Positions 1 to 11,754 of a DNA stretch of 64,000 nt are shown here, in pieces (positions within the stretch are counted from its first letter, which is position 1; each line of letters starts with the position of its first letter). Position numbers and translations under genes: made by a program. Location: the NCBI GenBank assembly GCA_014905825.1, contig JACGCN010000002.1:2542001-2606000 (forward strand), read 5' to 3'. Source of the DNA: Lyophyllum atratum. Lineage: Eukaryota > Basidiomycota > Agaricomycetes > Agaricales > Lyophyllaceae. Below the pieces are notes generated by a model. That model worked only from the letters and a program-made list of their open reading frames with translations, had not been told where the DNA came from and ran no database searches.

Positions 1-295
1 GGGAGTCGGGATGCGCGAGGGCTTGGTGGTGGGCTTGCATTGCGATATGATATGGAACGGAAGGAGAGCCACCGCCAGATGACGAATTGGAGGTAGAGCC
101 GTATGAGTGCGCAGCGGCTTGCTCTGAGTCAGAAGATGAGATTGGTTCTGCGTCGGCTTGAGCGTCAAGCGAGTCTAAGAGAGACTTGTTGATAAAGTCC
201 TCGTCGGATTGATGAGAAGAGAGCTGGGAGAGGGTCGAGGCAGCCAGTGTGGGCAAATGTGAGGGTGGTGTATAAAAAGACAAGGATGGGGTCTA
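1..295 (-). CDS. Left-edge partial gene, Ser-rich, unrecognised
   Basis: An open frame on the minus strand runs off the left edge. It begins just after a ctag that looks like a splice acceptor (near 296) and encodes about 97 residues rich in Ser, Gln and Asp, including LAASTLSQLSSHQSDEDFIN and a Ser/Gly stretch. Composition and codon use look coding. It resembles the low-complexity N-terminus of a transcription factor, but no domain is visible in this part. The upstream exon carrying the start codon was not found; the bases to about 640 may be 5' leader. No function is assigned. Confidence 0.4.
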
Positions 296-1965
296 GCGCA
301 TCAACCGAGGGTGGAGAGCGAGCGGAATAGCGCGGTATATGAGTAGGCTAGCCGATGTTGAGCGCGACAAAGTATTAGAGCGCGTGGGGCGGCGGCGAGG
401 GTAAATGAAGCGGGAATGCGAGAGCGACGACGAGGAGGGCAAACGTGGGTAACAACGGGGGAGATATTGGAGAACCGTGTAGAGAAAGCAAGCGCGACGT
501 TGACTCCGATGTCGAAAAGGGGGTGGGGGTCGTACGGAGCGATGAGCTCGCAGGTATGTGCGATCGAGAGAGGTATGTGAAAGAAAGTCGGATGGTCCCG
601 AGTTTGGGGTGTCACATCGAAATCAAATCAACCCAAATACCCCTTTCCCACGCACAGGCCACCAAACAATACTTAAACCTAACCTTAAATGTCACGTGTC
701 AGCACAATGACGGAGCCGCAGTGACGATGCTGGGCACAGCCAAGAGCAGGTCTAGTCAAAGATGCATTGTCCTACCGATGCGGAGAGGTCGGAGGGCAAG
801 TCAGCGAGGGGAACAGACGCCAGAGAAACGTGCGCGCCAGCATTGTCATAGACCCTGAACTTGCGCAAAAAATGAGTCTGCTCGTTGTGGTCGATGTGGT
901 GAAAAAACAAGTGGCAAGCAGGTGTGACTGATGGCTGCGATATGACACCCACGCGATGGACCCATTTCTACCCGTCGCCTCTGGCCTGAGGTTCGTGACA
1001 CCGTCGTGACTACTTTATCTTATTTTCTTCTGTCTTCCTTACTTCTGATTACCCCATTCTAGTACAAGACCACCCCTACGTAGTCTCGGCCTTAACATTG
1101 ACTAGGTTCGCCTATCTTGTCTACGTCGATATCATCATCTGCTGCAACCCGGCGGCCATACTAAACACTATCACTCATCTGTCGCCCCCCACTTCCCAAA
1201 CCGTCAATCAGCTCAATCCATCCTTCACTCTCCCCCAAGCAGGCATACCCGGAGTTTCAGCGAGCCGCCGAGCCATCACCGCAGCTCACAAAGATCAGTC
1301 CTCCGAGCTCCAAGGCAGTATGTAGTACTTAGCTTCGGTTGGGACTACTTCCGTGATCTCAAAGGTGGACCTGTACATGACGCGTGTACTCCAGATCTAT
1401 CGATGTGAAGCTTTGTGGTAATCGATGACATGGTTCTCTAGTTGATAAGATTTGAAGGGGTGGGACAGAGCGCTTGCTCATTACCATGCCTTGAAGACAA
1501 TTTGGTCGTCCTTTAATTTCAAAATCAAGTGAGGTAGCGCAGGGCACGATCTGTACTTCAGTTACAAGTTCGATCTTGTTGATCCCTCAGCTATCCGCTA
1601 TACACAGAATCTACCTATACGCAAACTTATCCGACCAATAAAGCAGGAAACCTGCCACCAAATCAATGTGGTAGATTTGGTAGATCTCTCCACAAATCCA
1701 AAGTGGCACACGCGTTATTTGTGCCTGCTTGCAATCGAAGCTCGGCATTGATGTAGAGCCCGAAGTGGTGGAGGGCAGCAAAGGCTACCGTTGCGTGGTG
1801 GGTTTTCTAAACCGAGAAGCCACATGGAAAAGGGAAGAGATTAAAAATTGGGTGCTAGAGTAAAAAATCTGAGTCAATGTCACCCCCGCAAAAAATCGAG
1901 GTCGCACCTCCTAGGACCACCCACACCAGACCTGCAGCCAAAAAAAATACCATACGGCGTCCTGC
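296..1965. other. Intergenic stretch, no supported gene
   Basis: Only short open frames without conserved motifs are seen here. The part near 600-700 lies upstream of the left-edge gene and holds a CACGTG palindrome at 693-698 that could be a bHLH site. The 1600-1960 part is AT-rich with no repeat or RNA gene that I could identify. Confidence 0.5.
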
Positions 1966-2517
1966 TCAGTTTTCACGCCACCTGTGACCACATGCGGTAC
2001 ACCTGAAAAATTGAGCTCAGTCTATCCTGTATGTAAGTCTGGACAGCAATACGACATACCGATAAACTGCAACAAGAAATGCGTGGTTACAGCTGAGGCG
2101 AGGGAAGAAAGGCAAGCAGACGTACACGTTGTCATAGGCTCATCCGCAGAGCGGATCTGGAGCTGGTAGAAATAGGCCTGGTTATGGTTGCATTTATCGC
2201 AAGATGCTGTAGTCCAGGACATTCAATGGGTCGCCTGCCACAGCCGAAGTTTTCTCGACGAACCCATGGTTGAATCTGCATGCGCCCACATCTCATCACC
2301 ACCTAGGACATCGTCGGTCTCCTTGCGTTTCAGCTTCGTCCGCGCAGTCATCTAAAGGGCTAGGCTTAAGCAGATGCTTCACAGGTAATTTTCGAAGAGC
2401 GATGCTGACTTGTTTCGTGATGGGGAATTCATATGCGCAGGTGTTGCACGCCCATTTGTTGTATCCCGTCTCGGAGGATATTACAAGGAGATTGGCGCAC
2501 GCAGGGCAGAAGAGCAT
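1966..2517 (-). CDS. RPC11: RNA polymerase III subunit RPC11 (POLR3K homologue)
   Basis: Small Pol III subunit needed for RNA cleavage, termination and reinitiation. Exons (minus strand, 5' to 3'): 2410-2517, 2264-2351, 2126-2206, 2060-2066, 1966-2002, giving 106 aa (human POLR3K has 108). The N-terminal zinc ribbon has C4/C7 and C24/C27. A middle block, KRKETDDVLGG, is followed by the TFIIS-like C-terminal ribbon with SCDKC, the acidic hairpin RSADEPMTTF and the ending CTACGHRWREN. The fourth exon is only 7 nt; it supplies the Phe-Tyr of MTTFYRC and is required to keep the conserved reading. Introns are 57-59 nt. The start is the first ATG that gives the conserved MLFCPAC. It diverges from the SPRY gene, with start codons 187 bp apart. 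Confidence 0.95.
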
Positions 2518-2704
2518 CGCGCAACAAGGGGAAAATCCGTGATGGCAGTCGAACAAAAACGCTGAGTGATTTCGATCTTATCATTAAATAATCTTATCTT
2601 TTGGAAGCTGTGCTCTTCATGCGACGAGTGAGGGCTTTTGTACTCGAACGTTTAAAGACGGCCATGTGACGGATCCCTCCTACGCCTTTCAAGTTTAAAC
2701 AATC

Positions 2705-3798
2705 ATGCCCTCCTTCTTCAAATCCCTATTCGCAGGCGAAAAACCATCTCATCAAGCACCGCAGGCCCCCCCAGAATGGGAACCTGCTCCTGAGATCGTG
2801 GTATGTCCCTTTAACAGGATCTGAGTTGCGCCACCACGCATTAGCCCTACTAACCTACATGGCCACATCCAGCACCCGTGGGGACTCCGCAACGAAGCAT
2901 CCGACGACGACTATGAAGCCGCCGAGGAGTTCTGCGCCTCCCATCCACTCGAACCTCCCCGTCTCCTCCCATCGGACGTCGTTGACCGTATCCATGCCGC
3001 CGGATGTAAGGCATGGAGAATCGAGCTTCCTCGTACACCACGCTTCATCGGGAGCGTCCGCAACCCGGGCGATACGAAGAGCGCGGAGGCTGTCGTGCAC
3101 GTACAGACGGCGCGCGAATGCAAGGACACCTGTCTCCTGAGCGATCTGCCGATCCTCGCGGGGCTGTACGATGTCCATGGAAAGCAAGGTGTATATTATG
3201 AGGTAGAGATCGTGCAGATGGACGTTGGTGATGGGGGGCTCATCGCCGTCGGTGAGTATTCCCAAGATACTTGCGCCACGCAGATCCACCAGCGCTCTGA
3301 TTTTAATTGAATCGCGTGAATATGATAGGAATGGCATGCCGCCCTTACCCCGACGGGCGCCTCCCAGGATGGAACAGACTGAGCGGTGGCCTCCATCTCG
3401 ACGACATGCGCAAGTTCTTTGAGGACCCTGACGGCGGACGGGATTATCTCAGCGAGTCCGACGCCGTTACTGTGCGTGCGGGGGACACGATCGGGTGTGG
3501 GTACGAGTTCTCCGGTGGTGTGCTGTTCTTCACGTACAATGGGCAGCGGCTGCCGCCTGCTTTCACCGGGGTGTACCTCCCGCGCACGGCTCAGGACGTG
3601 TATGCTGCAGTGGGCGTGTCGGGTGCGGCGGAGTTCAAGATTAATTTTGGTGGGGATACGTTTCGATGGATGGAGGGGAATGAGTGGGCGTGGAGGGTTG
3701 AAGGGCATGTTGGTAGGCTCGGAGGAGCTGGAAATGCCGGCGATGATGAGCTGCCGACTTATTCAGAGGCCAGTACGAGCTCAACTGGATGGAGATGA
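2705..3798 (+). CDS. SPRY-domain protein
   Basis: Three exons, 2705-2800, 2873-3251 and 3329-3798, encode 314 aa. A short N-terminus (MPSFFKSLFAG) and a linker precede a SPRY domain spanning roughly residues 70-290. Its hallmarks are YYEVEIV, CRPYPDGRLPGWN, a GDTIGCGYEF strand and LFFTYNGQRLP. SPRY domains are protein-interaction modules; in yeast, Ssh4/Ear1 SPRY proteins recruit Rsp5, but no transmembrane segment is seen here. A C-terminal LPTY is loosely like a PY motif. The partner and function are therefore open. It is convergent with RRS1, with 204 bp between the stops. Confidence 0.85.
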
Positions 3799-4002
3799 TG
3801 TGGATTGCGCGACTCACTATACCCTATAATTCCCAAACGCCTTTCCATCTTCGTCAAAAACTCTACAACTGGTCACTAAGGCGCGACGATGACAACTCAG
3901 GTAAGGACAGAAAATTCCAATATTCCAAGTATATATGCAACTTCAAGGAAAGATGCGACGGTGAGCGACACAAGAGCGTAAAGATATATGTCATACTGCT
4001 GA

Positions 4003-5178
4003 TCATCTCTTGCCACCACCACGGCCACGGCCCCTCCCGCCTCGACTCGACCGGCCGCCAGTTGCCTCCCTCCCCAGAGCCAGCCCACCCCGACCTTTGC
4101 TCGCAAAACGTACAGCTTTCCGCGTGTTGAGAACACTGTCTTCTGACCGAGGCTCCCGCCTCATTTTTTTGGTATCACTGTCCAGCCGTGAAAGAAGTGC
4201 GACAGAAGCCTTAGCTTCGTCGGAAACCGATTTTTCAGCTGGGTCGAACTGGAACAAACGGATTAGGATTGAAATAAAAGCTATGAGGAAACGGAGTAGA
4301 GCTGACCTTCCGCTTGACACCGCGGATCTTCTTCTCGCCGTCAAGCTTCTTATCGAACTTGCCCATGCTAGCTGTGCTCATCCTCGTCGTCGCTAGCGTC
4401 TTTTCTATGTCATTTTTCCGTGCATCGCGAGGGTTCGAGGCAGCCACAGCACGAGCAACATTTTGAGCATGCTTCTTTTCGTTCTTCGCAACCCTCTCCT
4501 TGCGAGCGTCACGAGAGACTTTTCTTGGGTCGTAATCAGCGTCTAGATGAAGCATGGCGTTGCGTCAGTCGTATTGATACAGTTCTGAATCTCAGTACTC
4601 ACCGGCGTTGAGAGGCACCTCAGTAATCCATTGTTCTTCGGTTTGCTTGTTCTTTCCATTTCTTCCCCAGCGGTTGACCCACTCCTGCTTCTCCTCGTCC
4701 CACTCCTTCTTGTCCCGCACCTTGTGTTGGATACCCTTCGCTGCGGCAAATGCTTCCCATTTCGTCTGGGGTTTGGGTTTGGGCAGAGGCTTTGCTCTGG
4801 GAAGTTGTGTTGTGGGTGGGGGTAGTTGAGCTAGAGGGCCGTCGGGAGAGGTGCGTGTGGGAAGGGTAAAGAGAGACGCATAGAGTGCTTGGACGCCATC
4901 CCGCGCCAGGGATTGGAGGTGTTCCTCGAGATTTTCACTGTTCAGACGTTTCAGTATGTATAGATCAGGTATAGTGGTTTATGATGCCGACTTGTAGCTC
5001 TCCTCGTCTATTGGATTCGGATCTGTGACTGTTAATAGACCAGGATCGACGTCCAGAGGAGTCTCCTTCTCGACTGTCACTGACTGGCTATGAGCAGGAT
5101 GTTAGCAAGAAATATGTTACTGAACATGAAGACTTGCTATTTTGCGGCATGCGAAGCGAGGATGTTCGAAACGTCCAT
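4003..5178 (-). CDS. RRS1: Ribosome biogenesis protein RRS1
   Basis: Nucleolar factor that, with Rpf2, loads 5S RNP into pre-60S particles. Exons: 5138-5178, 4992-5087, 4603-4937, 4307-4542, 4003-4248; 317 aa. The conserved core has LPRAKPLPKPKPQTKWEAFA, a WDEEKQEWVNRWG stretch, and DYDPRKVSRDARKERVAKNE. The downstream MGKFDKKLDGEKKIRGVKRK block and a Gly/Arg-rich tail are as expected for the family. Intron 1 (5088-5137) has a GC donor (gcaagt); the exon reading MDVSNILASHAAK continues into QSVTVEKETPLDVDPG only with that splice. The tail ends in RGRGRGGGKR, RGG-like. The start codon lies 145 bp from the divergent TAF12 start. Confidence 0.95.
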
Positions 5179-5323
5179 TTTTGTGTGAAGCACTCGGTGT
5201 GAGCCTCAATTTGCAAAAAAATGCTGAAGCCCAGATCGTTGTTTGGTTCAGATGATCATGCAACACAACGACACCGCTTAGTGACATTTCACTTGAACGC
5301 GCACAACCGACAACTACATCATC

Positions 5324-6573
5324 ATGGACAACAATGCCGCCGCTAGCACAAGCAATGTCAACGGAGCAGCCAGCACCAGCGCTGCTGCTGCTGCCGATGC
5401 CCCTGCTGTGGATATGATCGGTGTTCTTGGGAACCTCCTCAAGAGCCATACAGGAGAACAGGTCTCGAACGAACGCATGGCTCAAATCCTGCTCTCCAAC
5501 ATGGCGACCCTCGTGAAGCAAGGAAAGCTCAACCAAGGCCAGATCTTACAGGTATAGTGACCTGCCATCTGCATTGAGATCGATCGACGACCTGCGGTTG
5601 TACTTCTTTTGAGCAGCTCAAACAATTCGCCGACAAACACAAGGCCGTACAACCAGCGACACCAGGAAACGGGGCCATAAAGGTATCTTTGTTTTTAGTG
5701 ACTCATTGAGTGGCAGCCTCCTCATCCACGGTATCTAGCCACCGACGCCCTCGAATCCCGCGTTCAAAACCGGTCACGAAGTTTCGCAGCCACCAAGTCT
5801 CGGAACGACGAATCCTGCGGACTATTATCCAGCAATCAGTCAGACTTTGAGTGTTAACAACCCGGGCGCCGTCCAGTGGGCGCAGACGCGCCCCACCTTG
5901 ACAGGCGGCATCCCCAGCGGACGTGTATCCGGTTAGTGGCCCGAATCAGCCCTGAATATGCAAGTCCTGATAAATGGTGGTATTCTTTCACTATAGGCAC
6001 CCCCGCCCAAGTCGCGCGCTCACAGGACGACGCGAGTATGCTGAGCTTGGACGATAACCGGTCACGGAGGAAGAATACACCGGGAGACCAGAGTATGCGG
6101 AGGACGATTCAGGATCTCGTAGCGAGTGTGGATCCTAATGTCAAAATTGAGCCTGAGGTGGAGGATGTGAGATTTGTCCATAACAGCATGACACTGGCTC
6201 ATAAGGCAACTTGCAGCTGCTACTCTCAATTGCTGACGAGTTCATCGATTCCGTTACAAATTTCGCGTGCAGGCTTGCCAAGCACCGTGGTGGGGACTCC
6301 TTAGAAGTCCGGGACTTGCAACTACATCTTGGTAGGTAATCTTCAGTATGCGTCGGTCCTTTGACACTGATGGCTCTTGCAGAACGCAATCACAATATCC
6401 GTATCCCTGGTTTCGCATCGGACGAGACGCGAATATCGCTCTCACAATCAAACATCGGTCCCGCAGCCCCTGCAGCAACGAGCAAGAAGAATGCTCCAGG
6501 GACGCACATGACGCTAAGGAGTCAACGGCTTGCCCAAGTTTCGCAGTCGAAGAGAGAAGCGAAGCTGATGTGA
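5324..6573 (+). CDS. TAF12: TFIID/SAGA subunit TAF12
   Basis: Histone-fold TBP-associated factor that pairs with TAF4 in TFIID and with Ada1 in SAGA. Exons: 5324-5551, 5617-5682, 5739-5931, 5997-6166, 6217-6331, 6383-6573; 320 aa. The N-terminus is Ala/Ser-rich, followed by [20 protein letters not shown]. The histone fold (about residues 198-275) reads [56 protein letters not shown], matching the family closely. Six exons close in frame. The tail is basic ([20 protein letters not shown]). The stop faces that of TIP41, 135 bp away. Confidence 0.95.
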
Positions 6574-6707
6574 TGAGTTCTATGCTTATACTATCATGGA
6601 CATCGAATGCTGTACTACTACTGTTACATACGCCTTATGTTTTATTATAATACTTCCAGTGCCTCAAAACGTCGCGAATATCGTCCTCGAGCTGTCTTAA
6701 TCCTTCT

Positions 6708-7800
6708 CTAACTCAAGAGCGCGATCTCGACCTTGTTCCTGAGCCCTCGCCATCGGGTATTGGCACCCTCCTTTTGCGACACCTCGGAGGGCAAGCCTGT
6801 AAGAACCTTCGCGATAAAGGTCGGATCCGTCAAAGGCGTTAGGTCATCCCGTCTTGGTAGTTGCTAGATGAGGTCCGTTTCAGCGTCACCTTTCTAAAAA
6901 TTACAGTAAAGCGATGTTACCCTTTTGACGCGGTCGTACGGGGCCTCCCATCCGCTCGTCTCCCGGATAATCGACGGGGGTTGAGATGAAAATGAATGAT
7001 AGATCCGCGTGTCATGCATCCTGAAAAGGACGTTGTCGACACGGAGAGTAAAACGCGCGAGAATAAATATACATGTGGGCATCACACGCTGTGGCGTAAG
7101 GAGCGATTAGTATTACAGACGCGCCAAGATAGGGAACATGCTTACTATTCGCACGAGGAGAGTGGACGAGCCATTATCATGCAGCTCGTCTTCGAACAAA
7201 GGGATCTCGGCGTAGAAGAGAATAGGATCTGGACGCGTGAGTTCCGCCATAGGGATCGCATGGGCTGGATTCTCGGGATCGGCTTCGGTCCACGACGAAG
7301 TGGACCCTTTCCCAACCACATCCGGATGCTCATGTCCCGTATATGCCGAGGTATATGTCCAATCGTACTCCTTCGTAGGGACAGTCGTCGGCATCGGCAG
7401 GCTCGGGGAAGGTCCCGTTCTGTTCCCAGTGTACGATCTATAAGCTGGTGCGCGATTGCAGGTAAGAGATTATTCACCGACTCTCTAACCACTTGGCAGC
7501 GTACCCAACCTTGACGCCTCCATCACCCTCCTCCAGTTCCCCGTTCTTCACGGCCTTCAGAGCAGCATCGGTCGTGAATGTGTATTTCCACCCCGACGGG
7601 CGGTGCTCGAGTGTTAGACTGTTGCTTCCGAAGGTCATCTCCGGTAGTGGGAACCCGAGCGAAGCCTGCAATGCATCACAGTCTGAAGCATTGGATATGG
7701 GATTCGTAGATGCTGTGATGAACCAGTCGAAAACCTCGATTGATCGTGAACTGGGCGATTCAAAGAGCTGGTGTTTGGGAACAGCGACTGCGGCGGACAT
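6708..7800 (-). CDS. TIP41: TIP41-like regulator of PP2A/TOR signalling
   Basis: Tip41 binds Tap42/PP2A phosphatases and acts in TOR signalling. Exons: 7478-7800, 7146-7437, 6921-7088, 6708-6863; 312 aa. Family blocks are clear: HQLFESPSSRSIEVFDWFIT, CDALQASLGFPLPEMTFGSN, RPDPILFYAEIPLFEDELHD, VMPTCIFILARFTLRVDNVL, RMHDTRIYH, and LPRRDDLTPLTDPTFIAKVL. The first intron is short (40 nt). The frame stays open upstream to 8187, but the ATG at 7798-7800 (MSAAVAVPKHQLFES) lies just ahead of the conserved start. It is divergent from the dynein gene (218 bp). Confidence 0.95.
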
Positions 7801-8018
7801 GATAGTCTCGTGATAAGATGCCAGCAGAGAAGGTGTCCGATCCGGGTTCTCCTTGGGTCTGATATGGTGGTGTGGAGCAAGTCTGGAGGTTGCTGCAGCT
7901 CGACTTGCAGACGATGTGGAACTTAGAGAGATTGATCGGAATCTGAATTGAATTGTATTTCCATCTTGTGTCGTGACCGCGAGCTTGCAACCGCCAAATA
8001 CAGCTTGTTTCTGACAGG

Positions 8019-9914
8019 ATGGAGGCTTCGCGCTCTTCGACGCCAGAGGCACCGCCGCAGGATCTATGGTCGTCCATCCTAGATTCCATATCATCGACGC
8101 GCTCAACGCCGTCGAAACAGATACTTCTCTTGGGTCAACCTTTAACAGGGAAGTCAACACTTGTATCTGCACTGCTCCAGAAACCACCGTCAGACGAAGG
8201 AAAGGAAGGGAACAGGAGTGACTTTGCTGTTGGATACGATTTCGCTGATATTCGGGACGATGCTGATGAAGGCAAGCCTCTCTGACATTTCTGTGCAGAC
8301 TGTATGCTCATCTCACATGTATTCCACTAGATACCCTGGCACGCCTGTCCGTGTATACCGTTCCCTCCGCGTCACCTTCATATATATCCTTGCTACCCCA
8401 TTTCCTTCCTCCCCGGCAATCCCTTCCGCATACCCTTGTTATGATTGCTTTAGACTGGACACGTCCCTGGTCGTTTGTGGAGGAGCTGCAGACCTGGCTG
8501 CAATGGGTGGAAACATGGGCGAAAGGCGATGGGGCGCGCGAGCTAGAAATAACGCGAGAAGAAGGCCGCGAAAGATGTGAGTACGCGGCTCCTACGAAGG
8601 CAAAATCGGTGTGTTAACTCCTGTGGCAGGGCAGTCCCACCTCCAACATTATACTGAACCTTCGACGGACCCATTGCCTGCGAATTCCACCATGTCAGGA
8701 ACGCTCTTGCCCCTTGGTCCGGGTACATTCAGTCACAATTCTGCTGGTATTCCGATTATCGTAACTTGCACAAAGGCCGATCTCATCGACGAAGGAAATG
8801 ACATGGCTGCCGGAGCGTCTGGAATGGGGAGCATGGTGAAAGGGAAAGGAGGAGAATGGGAAGAAAGGACAGATGGGGTGATGCAAGTACTTCGAACGAT
8901 TTGCTTGAAATGTGAGCATTTCACTCTGTACTTGATTTTACAACGTTCTTATCAAAGCAATAGATGGCGCTTCCTTGTTCTACACGACGACAGTCCCTGC
9001 GACACTCCAAGTTCTGCGACAATACGCTTTGCATGCTCTTTTCACACCTCCTGCCCCGTCTCCTGTAGCATCGGGTGCGGAACCTCAGGCACCCATCCGT
9101 AACATTTTCCCTTTCCATCACAAACCAAATACACTGGACCGCGACCGAATCGTTGTACCTGCAGGATGGGATAGTTGGGGTAAGATCTCGGTTATGCGGG
9201 ATGGGTTTGAGGCCAAGATGTGGGGAGAGGCATGGGAGAGAGATCTTGAGGATGGTCATAATGAAGGAAGCGGTGCCAGGAAACTGTACGCGTCTCTTGT
9301 GCCAGACCAGGGTACCAAAGTGAGTAGGGTCCCAGTTTCTGATCATGCATTTGCTGAACTCCTTCAAGCCACCCCCTCTACCGCCATTCAACAACCCAAC
9401 GCCAGAACAAGCGTTCCTCGCGAAGAACTACGACGAGAATGCAAAGAAGCCAGATCGGGATCCTCGTGGGGCTTTCCGCAACCCTACAGACCTCACTGGT
9501 GCCTCTGCGGGTATCGTTGGCCCGCTTGGAAGCAGCAGTTTCAGTTTGCCGAATGTAGAACGCGCGTTGACAGAGATGGAGGTGGGTATTGGTGGAGGGC
9601 CAGGTGCAGGTGCGGCGTCGGATCCTCGAAGATCTACTCGCAATGCCGGGGCGCCGTCTGGTCGTCCTGCGGGTCTGGCACCGGTGGGTACTTCAGCTCC
9701 CGCAACCGGAAGGCCGCCTGCGTCGCCTACACCAGCTTCAGCCGGGTCCCCAAGCCCGACTGCCGGACAGACACAACATGAAGTTTTACAGAATTTCTTC
9801 CAGAGTCTGCTCAGTTCGAAGGATCGTACAGGCGCAGCAGCAGGCGGACGAGCGCCGGCGCCGGCGCCAGGGAAGGCGAATAGCAATGGCAGCGGGACGG
9901 AAGATGGAGCATGA
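8019..9914 (+). CDS. Cytoplasmic dynein light intermediate chain
   Basis: DLIC links the dynein heavy chain to cargo adaptors. Exons: 8019-8271, 8331-8576, 8630-8911, 8964-9319, 9369-9914; 560 aa. A Ras-like domain begins with the P-loop GQPLTGKS (39-46), followed by TLARLSVYTVPS, LDWTRPWSFVEELQTWLQWV, and IPIIVTCTKADL. A C-terminal adaptor-binding tail has AFLAKNYDENAKKPDRDPRG and a Pro/Ala/Gly-rich end. Intron 1 (8272-8330) uses a GC donor (AAG|gcaagc): reading through meets a stop, while the GC splice gives GYDFADIRDDADE-DTLARL. Intron 4 is 49 nt. Confidence 0.93.
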
Positions 9915-10287
9915 TGCATGATGGAGGGTGCCAATTTTAGAGTCGGGGTACGCGATGTTCGGAGATGTCTCGAAAAGGAAATATGCACCAGCCACCGACT
10001 TGTTGACATGTGTTGTGGTGCTCGTGATAATTCTTCCTTGCTCCTTGACCACCATCTCACGGTTGGTCGAACCCTCGACGCCATTGACCGCCGGCTGTCT
10101 TCGTCGTCTCATCCGTCTCCCAGCTTCACATAACTTATTATCTCTATTTGTGTACAAAAATGGGAAAATGGTGCGCCTGAGACGGAAGCGCTTATTCCCG
10201 CAAAGCATGTACTCACTCACGCACCACCGTGCAGGACACCCGACTATATTGACGATGTATTGCATTCCAAAATGAAAGGCCTAGTGT
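9915..10287. other. Intergenic, no gene seen
   Basis: Between the dynein gene and the next plus-strand gene. Open frames exist on both strands but show no conserved motif. A short upstream frame, ATG at 10271, overlaps the presumed start of the next gene in another frame and could be an upstream ORF. Confidence 0.4.
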
Positions 10288-11551
10288 ATGTCAACACACG
10301 CGGTCATGTCTGGCATGGATTGCACCGCTCATTCCCCGCCTAGGTCTGGCGCCATTAAGCGGTCATCTTTGGAGAAGACAGAACCTACGATCAGCTATGA
10401 GGACTTTGTGAACGACTTGGATACGGGTGACTCTTTTACGACATCTATTATTGATATTCTTGTCAAAGTGAGCATACCTGCGCAGTCATTTCCATTTGGC
10501 GCTAAATCCGTCAATATCTCAGGAATTAGCAGAGCGACGCACTCGACCCAACCTCAATGACAGAAGACTCATCGCGGACCGTTCAGCTAAAAGCCTGCGA
10601 CTATTGGCAACCCCTCTTCGGGTCTATCGCGACCGCACAATGGGACGCTACCATCACAGCAGGCGCTCTGCGAACCTGTCTGATTACTTGAGCGCTCCAC
10701 CGCTAGAAATGGACATGGAGGAGGATGAGGACATATTTGAGCGCATGCTGGATAGTGGAACAACTGTCGAGGGAGCTCGTATCAACTCGGACCTGTACGA
10801 GGCGTATGGTACAAACGGTGGACACAGTTCGAGGGCTGTTTCAAGCCCTTCACCACCAATCGAAGATGCGCCCCTTCCTGTATTCACACAACCGCCGCAT
10901 TCCCGGAGTGGGCCATGGTCGATGTCTAGCGGTGTACCAACGACCTTTCTAAGTCGCCAAGCGCCCAACCGTCGTCCTTTCCGATCGAGAACCGTGGATT
11001 TCAATGAGTTCACACACCACCGCCGGTCTTCTACGAGGGAGGGTCAGAGCGCGCGAGCTGAACCTACAGAGAGCTTAGAGGTGCGGGAAGGGCCATGGAA
11101 CCGTAGCTCTCAATCTACTCGCCGGTTCTTTCCTTTTATCCGCACCCGCCGATACGAGCACACAGATCCATGGAGCTCTGATATTCCTTCCTCCCACGAG
11201 GTTGATGAAGGCCCTGCGTATACGTCAGAACCATCAAACGCTCCGTGGTTCAACCTGACGCCTCCGATTCACAGAGAATCGTCCACGATGGAGGAGGCCC
11301 TGGCTGATGCTGAACTCAGCGAAGTGAGGGGTCATGCAGCTCCTGCGCCAAGGCTCCGCCGCGGTGGCCTTCGAGCCCCAGAATCCATTCTGTCACGACA
11401 CGCATCACCTATCCCCACCATTGGCAACCCTCCCCGTAGCTCCTACGACGAGCACCCCGACATTATACCGCGCGGGGTGGGAGATGATGGCCAAACGGAG
11501 CCCACGGGGTATCCTACACCAGGTTCCACCGACCACGAGTTTTTCGCGTAG
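10288..11551 (+). CDS. Unrecognised, probably disordered protein
   Basis: Two exons, 10288-10467 and 10523-11551, joined by a 55-nt GT-AG intron, encode about 402 aa. The only compact stretch is near the N-terminus (ISYEDFVNDLDTGDSFTTSI, then a basic RRTRPNLNDRRLIADRSAKS). The rest is rich in Ser, Pro, Arg and acidic residues and looks disordered, for example FFPFIRTRRYEHTDPW and LRRGGLRAPES. No domain, signal peptide or membrane segment is visible. The ATG at 10288 is uncertain because several downstream Met codons are possible. It sits in a run of three plus-strand genes. No function is proposed. Confidence 0.6.
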
Positions 11552-11754
11552 GAAGAGAAAAACAAAAGGAATGAGTGTACGATACGTGTATAGGTTACCC
11601 GCTGGGACTCTCTACTACTTAGCTCTGCTTCGTAATTTATCTTGGCTTATTTCTATTCTTCGTCTTCATGTATTTTCAAATTCTTGTGTAAACGTTGTTG
11701 AGATTCCGTTTATTGGCACAGCCACAAACTACTGAACCTCTACCACTACAAGCG

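Noticed and set aside
445..858. Plus-strand open frame of 137 codons
   Set aside because: No family motif, basic random-like composition, and it lies in what looks like the promoter of the left-edge minus-strand gene.
9428..10084. Minus-strand frame of 218 codons
   Set aside because: Antisense to the Pro/Ala/Gly-rich last exon of the dynein light intermediate chain; GC-rich coding sequence often leaves such open shadows.
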